NCBI GenBank assembly: GCA_018985235.1
Contig: JADGIG010000038.1
Location: 1-35,218, forward strand
Reading direction: 5' to 3'
From: Sanchytrium tribonematis
Taxonomy: Eukaryota > Sanchytriomycota > Sanchytriomycetes > Sanchytriales > Sanchytriaceae
Length of the DNA stretch: 35,218 bases
Shown here: positions 19,278-27,067 of the stretch, in pieces
Layout of the letters: each line of letters opens with the position of its first letter
How positions within the stretch are numbered: the stretch's first letter is position 1
The notes under the pieces: generated by a model
Told to the model about the DNA's origin: nothing
Databases searched by the model: none
The model's input: the letters and a program-made list of their open reading frames with translations, nothing else
Position numbers and translations under genes: made by a program

Positions 19278-20508
19278 TTAAGAATTGTGCGATTTATTGA
19301 CAAAGGATCTGATTCTCTCAAAAGCTAACCCAGACTCTGCATAAGGGAAACATTGAAATGCGTGAGTCATTCTGTCATAAATGTGATGTTCAACATCGTT
19401 CCCAGCCTTCTTTAATTTTTCAAATAAAACTACATTGTCATCAATAATTGCTTCGTAAACCGCCGACTGCATTAAAATAGGTGGAAATCCACTCAGGTCA
19501 CCATTCACAGGCGAAAAATAGTGATGATCCAGTATTGCTGGATCTTCTTTCAAATTGCATCCAGAGTACAGAGACAGTAGAGGCTCAATCTGAAGATCAG
19601 AATCCAGAAAATCAATATTTTTGTGATTCTTCCATGATTCTCCTTTACAAGTCAAATCCGACCAGGGACTAACTAGCACGACACATCGTGGATTAGGTAG
19701 ATTATTTTGCTTTATGCTCAACATTAAATTTAAAAGGACATTACCTCCCGCTGAGTCTGCGAAAAGTATAATGTTTTCGGGCTCAATATTGTAATAGCTT
19801 ATTAGAAAATTGTAAGTATCAAGCGCATCTATTAAGGAATTAGGAAACGCTTTCTCTGGGACCAGCCCGTACCTAAGATGGCAAATACCAAAATTGGGAA
19901 AATTTTCATGTAAATTTGGTATGAAATGTACATTATGCATCAAAAAGGCACCTCTAAATAAAATAAAAGTACCCTGGAACATACAGAATCCATTTCTTAC
20001 ACTCTCTTATTGTTTTTCCCTTTGGCACAAAAAATTTGCTCGAGAATGTCAAAGGCTTTGGGCCTAAGTGAAAAGACCGTTCTTCCTCATGGTTATATTG
20101 TGGCTTTCCAAAAATTTCTTCTACAGTTGGAACTTTCCAATGACGGCAGGCTATTGAAGTTTTTGAATAGTCTGGTACAAACGTACTTACTCTACCAACT
20201 TTTTTTTCTGTATAATACATTTCTCCATCGTCGTTTCTTCCTAAAATAATTTCACTGGCAATATTAAGACTCCAGTTGACTCGGACCCAGGTAAAAAAAT
20301 CTGGTACTGAGTTCAGAATTCTAAACCGATGAATTGTAAAATGTTCATGGTCAAACGCTACTCTTATTCCTCTCGCTAAACTATAAGCAAAAATATCAAC
20401 ATTACTTGATTTAGCACAAACGTATCCAAATGCGTGTCGTGTAAATCCTGAGAGGACTTCCCATACTATATGTGTTAGGATTATGAACGTTGGGAGCACA
20501 TTCTTCAT
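19278..20508 (-). CDS. HSL-type alpha/beta hydrolase, membrane-anchored (paralogue 2, two exons)
   Basis: Exons 20508-19973 and 19953-19278 encode 403 residues. It is a tandem paralogue of the previous gene, with shared blocks such as GGAFLMHNVHFIPN, RYGLVPEKAFPNSLIDALDT, DSAGGNVLLNLM and CVVLVSPWSDLTCKGESW. The N-terminal anchor is VLPTFIILTHIVWEVLSGF. The nucleophile is in FADSAGGN, the acid in IIDDNVVLFEKL and the histidine in MTHAFQCFP. The intron falls between the two Gly codons of the oxyanion loop, VPG-GAF, and unspliced RNA would lose the whole catalytic half. The frame upstream of 20508 reaches only a GTG. Substrate unknown; a type II ER membrane esterase is inferred. Confidence 0.9.
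19954..19972 (-). other. 19-nt intron in hydrolase paralogue 2
   Basis: On the minus strand it reads GTACTTTTATTTTATTTAG: 10 nt, TTTAT, then TTAG. It is phase 2 and interrupts the oxyanion-loop codons. The paralogue next door is uninterrupted at this codon. Confidence 0.93.
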
Positions 20509-20603
20509 TTTTATAAATGGAGAAGTGAGGCAGAAAATGGGTTTCAAGAAGTTCACCGAAAATAGAAAATTGATTGATGCAAACGCATAAGTTTATGTAG
20601 ATA

Positions 20604-21246
20604 TCAATCGGATTTAATTTTTTTGTTAGCTAATTCTAGGAGTTTTATCTGCTTATCAGTCAAATTTTTTTCAGACTTTAAAATCTAAATTAATTTATGG
20701 TACCTTTTGCATTCCTTTTAGTGCTTCTTCCGATTTATCAACTAGGTAGGCACGACAGAATAGCTCTAATTGGACTTCTTTTTCTTTAACAACATTTCCT
20801 AATTCAATAAGATACAATGTATTGAATGGATCAAGCACATGAAGCTGCTCTAGACAGTAGAGTATCAGAGATTCGCGCCTTGAAACTTTTGGATCCTCTT
20901 TGAGTAATTCATAAAATTTTAGAAATCCATTTTTGTCACCTCTAAATGTATGGGTCACTTGAGTCATTTTTTCTACCCATTTGTTGTCATTTTTGTCAAA
21001 AAGACACTGAACCACTTCTAAATAGGCTTCTATATTTGAAGGATTTTGTTTAATTAACAATTTGCAAATTTCAAGAGCTTTTTGAGTCTCCTTAGAAATT
21101 CGAAGAGTTTTCGCCTCCATTAGCTTTAGTTTATAAGAGGAAGCTGGCGCATTTCTTCTAAATTTCTCAAGTGACTCTTCCGCAGATTTTGTATTCTTCA
21201 ATTTAATAGCCTGATTAAAATCAGAAACTAATGTTGGTCCACTCAT
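20604..21246 (-). CDS. EMC2: ER membrane complex subunit 2-like TPR protein (two exons)
   Basis: Exons 21246-20704 and 20684-20604 encode 207 residues. The protein is TPR-like: ALEICKLLIKQNPSNIEAYL is one repeat, and SLILYCLEQLHVLDPFNTLY matches the EMC2 segment FCLEELMMTNPHNHLYC. After the block KEVQLELFCRAYLVDKSEEA (EMC2: LELSRKYFAQALKL...ALFGL) the first frame stops six codons later. A 19-nt intron at that point adds a 26-residue helical tail (ILKSEKNLTDKQIKLLELAN). EMC2 is the cytosolic scaffold of the complex that inserts tail-anchored and multipass proteins into the ER. It lacks roughly 90 N-terminal residues relative to yeast and human proteins, so the assignment is likely rather than certain. 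Confidence 0.65.
20685..20703 (-). other. 19-nt intron near the 3' end of the EMC2-like gene
   Basis: On the minus strand it reads GTACCATAAATTAATTTAG: 10 nt, TTAAT, then TTAG. It is phase 0 and contains the TAA that ends the unspliced frame. It was found by applying the 19-nt template to an otherwise empty gap. Confidence 0.75.
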
Positions 21247-21396
21247 ATGTTTGCTACAAGGGGCATTTTTAATGATATATATAGTGTTTGCTCATATTTC
21301 TGAAGATTAAAGGACGACATTTTAATTGGGACTGATATCACTACCTTCAACCTATAGTATTTCAAGTGTAATTTTTTGTGTTTGAATCAAGGAGAA
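21247..21396. promoter_or_regulatory. divergent EMC2-like/HIT promoter region
   Basis: This 150-nt gap between divergent start codons has no supported ORF. It contains a TATATATA stretch 30 nt upstream of the EMC2-like start, which could act as a TATA element, and a poly-T tract near the HIT gene. Confidence 0.4.
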
Positions 21397-21801
21397 ATGT
21401 CTTGTTTGTTTTGCAAAATAATTAAAAAAGAGATTCCTTGCATGACATTACTGGAAACTGAAAAGAGCCTGGCATTCCTAGATATCGGGCCATTGAGTGA
21501 TGGACATGCTCTAGTCATTCCAAAAATGCACGCTGAAAAGCTAGACCAACTGACCCCCGAATATGCTGCAGACTTATTACCAACTGCTCTAAAGGTCGTT
21601 AAAAGATACAAAGAAATGGGATTATGTCATGACTACAATATTTTGCAAAATAATGGCAAGATTGCCCATCAGGAAGTAAACCATGTACACGTTCATATCA
21701 TCCCAAAAACAGAATCTGAAGGTCTCGGAATCACTTGGGATATTAAGCAGATAGACAGAAATGATTTGTCGAAGTTCGCAAAGCTATTTCAACAGAAATA
21801 A
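21397..21801 (+). CDS. HIT-family nucleotide hydrolase
   Basis: The 134-residue protein is a complete HIT domain: SCLFCKIIKKEIPCMTLLET with the CxxC of many family members, FLDIGPLSDGHALVIPKMHA, DYNILQNNGKIAHQEVNHVH and the catalytic triad HVHVHIIPK. The central histidine of HxHxH attacks the alpha phosphate of nucleotide substrates. Length and the C-terminal part resemble Hnt1/HINT-type adenosine phosphoramidases, but the C-terminal extension (GLGITWDIKQIDRND) resembles fungal Hnt1. The frame opens upstream at TTG; the first ATG gives MSCLFC and was chosen. It precedes PKA by 43 nt on the same strand. Confidence 0.93.
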   Translation: MSCLFCKIIKKEIPCMTLLETEKSLAFLDIGPLSDGHALVIPKMHAEKLDQLTPEYAADLLPTALKVVKRYKEMGLCHDYNILQNNGKIAHQEVNHVHVHIIPKTESEGLGITWDIKQIDRNDLSKFAKLFQQK

Positions 21802-21844
21802 ATTATATAAATTTTTAATTGAAACAAGCTTTCAAAAAATTTAA

Positions 21845-22946
21845 ATGTCAGTTCTGGTAAATTCACTCAAGCAAAAGCTAACAACTGGCTCGCAGCCCAG
21901 CTTATCAACATCATTATCAAATGAATTTCCAGTTGATATGGATAATAATGAACTTATCCAATTAAGAAGATCTCGAAAGGTTGCATTGGGTGATTTTGAC
22001 GTAATGAGGACTCTTGGGACAGGTAGTTTCGGAAGAGTGCATTTGGTTAAAGTTAAATCTACTGGGAAATTTTTAGCAATGAAAGTTTTAAAAAAAGTAG
22101 AGGTCGTTAAACATAAGCAAGTTGAGCATACGCTAAATGAAAAGAATATACTAGAGTCAATTTATCATCCATTTCTTGTGAATCTATATGCTGTTTTTCA
22201 AGATTATGGAAATCTTTATGTTGTTATGGAGTATATTTGCGGTGGGGAGCTCTTCTCCTACTTGAGAAAATCTCAGAGATTTCCCAACCAAGTGGCAAGA
22301 TTTTACGCCGGCGAAGTACTTTTGGCATTCGAATATATGCATTCCAAAGACATCATTTATCGGGATTTAAAACCTGAGAATTTACTGATTGATAAAAATG
22401 GAAATATTAAAATTACTGATTTTGGATTTGCCAAAGTGGTACCCGACGTAACTTGGACGTTGTGTGGTACTCCAGATTATTTGGCCCCAGAAATAATTCA
22501 GTCCCGCGGTTATGGAAAGGCTGTTGACTGGTACGCATTAGGCGTATTAATTTTTGAAATGCTAGCTGGATATCCACCGTACTATTTATTCATTTAGATT
22601 TTATGATGAAGACCATGTCAGAATGTACGAGAAAATTCTACAAGGCAGAATCAAATGGCCTTCTCATTTTGATCCTGCTGCTAAGGATTTGTTGAAAAGA
22701 CTTTTGACAGCCGATTTGTCAAAAAGATTCGGAAATTTAAAGGCCGGTTCCAAAGACATAAAAGCGCACAAATGGTTTCAAGGCTTGGATTTTGCAATAT
22801 TGATAAAGTGCAAGGTCCCTGCGCCTTATATCCCACCTGTTAAAGGTGATGGTGATACCAGTCAATTTGACACTTATCCTGAGGAAACCGAGCCTTATGG
22901 TGTAGCTACTCGAGATCCTTATGCTGAATTATTTAAAGATTTTTAA
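21845..22946 (+). CDS. cAMP-dependent protein kinase catalytic subunit (two exons)
   Basis: Exons 21845-22578 and 22598-22946 encode 360 residues. Kinase motifs in order: glycine loop [12 protein letters not shown], catalytic lysine LAMKVLKK, catalytic loop [19 protein letters not shown], activation loop [17 protein letters not shown] with the phosphorylatable Thr, and [18 protein letters not shown]. The spliced junction [19 protein letters not shown] is the standard PKA sequence; unspliced RNA would end at TAG inside the intron. The C-tail ends in the hydrophobic motif FKDF at the extreme C-terminus, the AGC-kinase FxxF of PKA. The N-terminal 40 residues are unrelated to other PKAs and look disordered. 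Confidence 0.96.
22579..22597 (+). other. 19-nt intron in the PKA gene
   Basis: It reads GTACTATTTATTCATTTAG: 10 nt, TTCAT, then TTAG. It is phase 2. The restored AGYPPFYDE junction is among the most conserved PKA segments, making this one of the best supported introns. Confidence 0.96.
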
Positions 22947-22971
22947 TAAATCCCTACAAATTTTTTGTAAC

Positions 22972-23358
22972 ATGCTTAGAAGATTTTCCACCCAATTAAT
23001 TAAAAAACAGCCATCAATTCCTCAGCCTACTGGGGAAATCTTAAAAAGAACAGCAATCATTTTCAAACCAGCTAAAACAGCTATGCAAAGTGGTATTGAA
23101 AACACAAAATATTGGAGACTAAAATTTGACACTCAGGAAAAGACTGAAAACCCTCTCATAGGATGGACTAGTTCGTCGGACCCAATTCAAGCTCTGCGTT
23201 TAAAATTTAACACCGAAGATGAAGCTGTACAATTCTGTATTAAAAATGGGTGGGATTACCAAGTCTCTTTTCCAAAAACTCGGAAATGGAAAATGAAAGC
23301 TTACGCTGATAATTTTAAATATAGCTTTGGACCACTAAGGCAAATTAAAACTAAATAA
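22972..23358 (+). CDS. NDUFS4: NADH:ubiquinone oxidoreductase subunit NDUFS4 (18 kDa)
   Basis: The 128-residue protein begins with a short basic, hydroxylated presequence (MLRRFSTQLIKKQP), then the ETC complex I subunit domain: RTAIIFKPAKTAMQSGIENT, YWRLKFDTQEK, ENPLIGWTSSSDPIQALRLK, and the ending YADNFKYSFGPLRQIKTK. This accessory subunit sits near the NADH-oxidising arm of mitochondrial complex I. Its presence indicates that the organism retains at least part of complex I. The ATG at 22972 lies 25 nt after the PKA stop; an in-frame ATG at 22921 lies inside PKA and is unlikely to be used. Confidence 0.93.
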   Translation: MLRRFSTQLIKKQPSIPQPTGEILKRTAIIFKPAKTAMQSGIENTKYWRLKFDTQEKTENPLIGWTSSSDPIQALRLKFNTEDEAVQFCIKNGWDYQVSFPKTRKWKMKAYADNFKYSFGPLRQIKTK

Positions 23359-23382
23359 ATTAAATGTGAAACAGGGCAGAAA

Positions 23383-24286
23383 ATGCTTTTCGGAAGTTTT
23401 GTTCTGCTTTCTCTCGGTGGGACTTTCTGGTACACCAACATTAAAATATTGGAAATGTATTTTTCGGTTGAAAGAGTCTTGGATTCTCAATTATATTTAC
23501 AGGAATTAACATTATTAGCTACATTACCGATTTCAGTCATTCTTATGAATTTGGAACCATACTATTGTTTATTACTTTTCGTATATATTTTATTTTGTAA
23601 AAATTCATTACTGCAACTAATTAATTTAATTATCAGAGCTATTCGGATGCCTGTCCATTTTGTTGACGTAATATTTGGTGATTTTTTAACTTCGTATGCT
23701 AAAGTTTTCTCGGACATGACACCCTCTGTCGGTTTGAAGCCTTGGATTACATGGTATTTTTTATTGATTAAGCATTCCTTACATTATACGAGCCAAGCAA
23801 TGCTTGGTGGAATATATATACAATAGAAAACGTAGTCAAATCTTTAATTTTTTTAAATACCTCTCAGCAATTCCCGTAATATTTACAAGTTATGTCATTG
23901 TACTGGGAAATATCAAATTTTCAGAGAGTCCCATGGTGGGATTATGGTTCGGATTTGTAATTGTAAATAGCATTTTCACCTTCTTTTGGGATATTAAATA
24001 CGACTGGGGGCTATTGGAAAAAGACCACGCTTTCATAAGAAGGCAACAGATATTTCCCAAATATTGCTATTGGATTGCCGTTTTCATAGATTTTGTAATT
24101 AGATTTTTTTGGCTTTTGAGCTTTTTATTCACTCAATGGAATTTATGGGATGCCAATATATCTTTCGCATTCGAATGTTTGGAATTATTTAGAAGATGGA
24201 TGTGGGTGTTTCTAAGAATAGAAAAGGAATTAGTATTTAGGGCAAGTTATCTGGATCCTACGGTAAAAAGAAAATTGACCAATTAG
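23383..24286 (+). CDS. ERD1: EXS-domain membrane protein, Erd1-like (two exons)
   Basis: Exons 23383-23753 and 23773-24286 encode 294 residues with about seven hydrophobic segments. Family features are MPVHFVDVIFGDFLTSYAKV (EXS: F.DF..AD.LTS..K) and, across the junction, WIT-CIPYIIRAKQCLVEYI followed by NRKRSQIFNFFKYLSAIPVI (EXS: RF.QCLRRY...hL.NA.KY..A.PV). Later IVNSIFTFFWDIKYDWGLLE and LELFRRWMWVFLRIEKELVF are typical. Length without an SPX domain points to Erd1, a Golgi protein linked to phosphate recycling and glycosyltransferase retention, rather than XPR1/Syg1. The two open frames overlap by 23 nt, which hides the intron; an alternative 20-nt GT-AG at 23807 gives the wrong frame. Confidence 0.87.
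23754..23772 (+). other. 19-nt intron in ERD1
   Basis: It reads GTATTTTTTATTGATTAAG: 10 nt, TTGAT, then TAAG. It is phase 2. Its removal restores the IRAKQCL segment that corresponds to the EXS family RF.QCLR motif. Confidence 0.9.
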
Positions 24287-24289
24287 TAT

Positions 24290-25000
24290 TTACTCATCTA
24301 ATCGAATTAAAATTTTTTTGCTGCTCTTTAGTTCTTCCAAGTAACTTTCAATTTCGTCAATACAATTCTCAAGGTTTATTTTCTTGTTTTTCTTCGGAAC
24401 CGTATCGATAATTAAGCTTAGCTTCCCGTATTCTTTATTTAATTCTTTCAACTTGGCTTCCAAGATAGAAACTGTCTCAATTCTTTCAGACTCTGGCATA
24501 TACTTATATCCTATGGGAGCATTGTCTACGAGCGCCAGGATTTTTTTGGATTGTGGTGGAATTATGGCTGCCTTTGCTTTAACAAGATATTCTGGCACCT
24601 GCCCATAGTCTTTCTTTTCTAAATAACATTTCTCTGGATCCACTCTTTTGGTTTCCAGAGTCTCGATTGCATGAATATTAGACACTATAAAATCTTTTTC
24701 CTCTTGAACTGGTAAATTATTTATGTCATGGAAAGTTGGGCCTTTTATTACTTCTTTTATATGCTTTTCAGTCACAATTTTCCTGTTTTTAAGAAGCCTG
24801 GTGTTCCCAAAGCCTGCCTTGAGAAATTGCGATTGATGTGGCCTTTCTTCTTGAAGTGGTCCAAAAGTTGCTTTTGTTTTCTTAGATTTGGTCCAGTCTG
24901 TTCTTACTTTCTGCTTGTATGTAGACTTGTATAATGGTGGTTTTTCTATTTTAATTTCTACTTTTGGTAAAAAACTATAAATCGTTTCCACTTTAGCCAT
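24290..25000 (-). CDS. ENKUR: enkurin, ciliary/flagellar microtubule inner protein
   Basis: The 236-residue protein ends in an enkurin domain: KDYGQVPEYLVKAKAAI, then GYKYMPESERIETVSILEAK and LKELNKEYGKLSLIIDTVPK, finishing with a helical IDEIESYLEELKSSKKILIR. These match the enkurin pattern KDYG.VP.YL...K...D...MP..ER...L..LK......Y..L....DT..K. Enkurin binds inside the lumen of ciliary doublet microtubules and is found in motile cilia. With IFT80 it argues for a motile flagellum. The frame extends to a TTG upstream; the first ATG (25000) gives MAKVETIYSFLPKV. It converges on ERD1 with three bases between the stops. Confidence 0.9.
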   Translation of the reverse strand: MAKVETIYSFLPKVEIKIEKPPLYKSTYKQKVRTDWTKSKKTKATFGPLQEERPHQSQFLKAGFGNTRLLKNRKIVTEKHIKEVIKGPTFHDINNLPVQEEKDFIVSNIHAIETLETKRVDPEKCYLEKKDYGQVPEYLVKAKAAIIPPQSKKILALVDNAPIGYKYMPESERIETVSILEAKLKELNKEYGKLSLIIDTVPKKNKKINLENCIDEIESYLEELKSSKKILIRLDE

Positions 25001-25175
25001 TTGATGGGTCAAACTTAGTGGCCTCAAAATTTAAATTGGATTTTCAAAACAAAATATAAAAGACAAATATATCCGCTTATCCATATTGGTTTTGAAGAAA
25101 TTCACCACTTTTAAGTGAAAATTTGAAGAGAATTTTAAAAAATTAAGGAGAATTTGCAAAACTAGGATATATTCT
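25001..25175. promoter_or_regulatory. divergent ENKUR/UTP25 promoter region
   Basis: This 175-nt gap separates divergent ATGs. It is AT-rich with AAAATTTGAA and AATTTTAAAA runs before UTP25 and contains the small inverted repeat CACTT-TT-AAGTG at 25106-25117. No gene is visible. Confidence 0.4.
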
Positions 25176-26969
25176 ATGGCAGGTGCTAAAAGAAAAGCTT
25201 TCCTTAAAGAGTATGGAGCAGATAATGCAATTGTATTCGCCCAAAATGACATTCAAGGATCCATCGAGGTAACTGATATCAAAGTTCGAGTACAAAAACC
25301 ATTTGAATTAGAAAATATTCCAAAGAAAATGAATACAAATCTACAAAAATTGAAAAAAATGAAATTAAAAGAGTCACATGATAATATAATAGAAGAAAGT
25401 GAATCTGAGGAAGATATCGAAATGGAATTTGATGAAAACCCTACTAAAAAATTAACAATCAATGAAAATGATCCATTTTTGTCTAGTTTCGTGAGACCTG
25501 ACTTATCAAAAAGAAATCTTCAGCCTATAAAGTTGAGAAAATCTGGGTGTATTATTGATGGCAATTTATCCAATTTTTCTCTGTCTGCTACACCGAATAT
25601 TGACAATCTTTTCGGAACTTTGCGATATCCTGCTGATATTGCTGGCGAAAAGTTAGCTTTTTTATGGAATTGTCTTGAACAGCATTGCGATGTATTATAT
25701 TCCATCAGAAAATGGTCTGAATCAGAAAAAATCAGACAATTGGTGTCCCTTCATTGTGCGAATCATATATTGAAAACAATTAGTCTAAGGAGACAGAATA
25801 ATGCTAAAATAGAGGAAGATCCTCAATTAGAGATTCGAGACCAAGGCTATGGGCGTGGAAGTATTTTATACGTATGTCCTATGAAAAATTCGGCTAAGGA
25901 TTTTGTAGATTCGCTTTTATTGAATCTAGATTTTTACAAAATTCATGGCTATGACAGACTAACAAAGTTGTATGGTGTGGGAGACGAACATGATGAAGAT
26001 GAATATGTCTACGACGATTTTGAAGCTACATTTAGGGACAATACTGATGACAATTTTGCAATGGGTGTAAAATTTACAAAATCAGGTATAAAATTGCTTT
26101 GTACCCTTTCCAAAGCTGACGTTATAATTGCCAGTCCTTTAGCTTTGAAGGAAAATAAAGAAATAGCCATGTTGCTTTCCTCAATAGAAATTGCCATATT
26201 TGATCAAACCTCAGACCTCAAAATGCAAAATTGGAGCAATGTGGACTTCATCTTTAGCAAAATGAATTTAATTCCATCCACAACAAGTGCTAGTACAGAT
26301 ATTATGCGAATCAAAAACCACCTTTTGGATTCTCAGGGAGCTAAGGTCCGGCAAACTGTTTTTATATCAGACTATCTCTTTCCGGAATTAAGTAATTGCT
26401 TTCGCTCTCTTGTTAATATCAAAGGATCGACTCGTTTTAGACCAATTTGTAATTCGCAATTGCCAAAAGGTATAAAGCAAGTCTTTACTCCGATACACTG
26501 CTCCACTGTTCAAAGCGCCGATGATTCCAGATTCTATTTTTTTCAAAAGCAGCTCGCCAATGCCATAAAAGATGGAACAATTTTAGTTGTACCTCAATAT
26601 CACGACTATATGCGACTAAAATTATATTTGGATGAAGAAAACAAAGATTTTGAAGAGTTATCAGAATACACAGATATTAAAGATGTCAATAGAGCCAGAA
26701 CACTATTTTTCAAAGGTGAAATACGCTTTTTACTCTATTCTGAGCGATTATGGTATTACAAAAGATCGCCTATTAAAAACGCGAAACACATTTTATTCTA
26801 TTCCCCACCGGAGACTGTGAATGGTTACAAAAATATTTCCAAATGGGTTCAAAGTGGAACTGTTCAGATATTATACACAAAGTTTGATTTTCTTGCATTG
26901 GAAAGGATATTGGGGTCTAACAAATCCAAGCAGATGGTAAAGGAGATGTCCACAGCGTTATTCAAATAA
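25176..26969 (+). CDS. UTP25: U3 snoRNA-associated protein Utp25 (DEF family)
   Basis: The 597-residue protein has an acidic N-terminus (ESESEEDIEMEFDENPTKKL) followed by the Utp25 core, a degenerate DEAD-helicase fold. Recognisable segments are YPADIAGEKLAFLWNCLEQH, IRDQGYGRGSILYVCPMKNS, the block around RDNTDDNFAMGVKFTKSGIK, SKADVIIASPLAL, and the ending KFDFLALERILGSNKSKQMV. Utp25 is part of the SSU processome and is needed for early 18S rRNA processing. The Walker-type helicase motifs are missing, as is normal in this family. It is shorter than yeast Utp25 (about 720 residues), mostly at the N-terminus. Confidence 0.93.
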   Translation: MAGAKRKAFLKEYGADNAIVFAQNDIQGSIEVTDIKVRVQKPFELENIPKKMNTNLQKLKKMKLKESHDNIIEESESEEDIEMEFDENPTKKLTINENDPFLSSFVRPDLSKRNLQPIKLRKSGCIIDGNLSNFSLSATPNIDNLFGTLRYPADIAGEKLAFLWNCLEQHCDVLYSIRKWSESEKIRQLVSLHCANHILKTISLRRQNNAKIEEDPQLEIRDQGYGRGSILYVCPMKNSAKDFVDSLLLNLDFYKIHGYDRLTKLYGVGDEHDEDEYVYDDFEATFRDNTDDNFAMGVKFTKSGIKLLCTLSKADVIIASPLALKENKEIAMLLSSIEIAIFDQTSDLKMQNWSNVDFIFSKMNLIPSTTSASTDIMRIKNHLLDSQGAKVRQTVFISDYLFPELSNCFRSLVNIKGSTRFRPICNSQLPKGIKQVFTPIHCSTVQSADDSRFYFFQKQLANAIKDGTILVVPQYHDYMRLKLYLDEENKDFEELSEYTDIKDVNRARTLFFKGEIRFLLYSERLWYYKRSPIKNAKHILFYSPPETVNGYKNISKWVQSGTVQILYTKFDFLALERILGSNKSKQMVKEMSTALFK

Positions 26970-27067
26970 ACTTGTAAACTAAATTGAAAGCGCTAAATTT
27001 TAAAATTTTCACAAAATTGATGGTTACACAATTGTAGACTAAAAATTGACAATTGCGGGGTCACTCC

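Noticed and set aside
23807..23826. 20-nt GT-AG alternative intron for ERD1
   Set aside because: It joins the wrong frame and leads to a stop after about 17 codons. The intron at 23754-23772 restores the EXS QCL region in frame.
24728..24934. Antisense frames inside genes, for example opposite enkurin, UTP25 and the lipases
   Set aside because: They lie entirely within genes with strong homology and have no recognisable domains; they are shadows of the coding strand.
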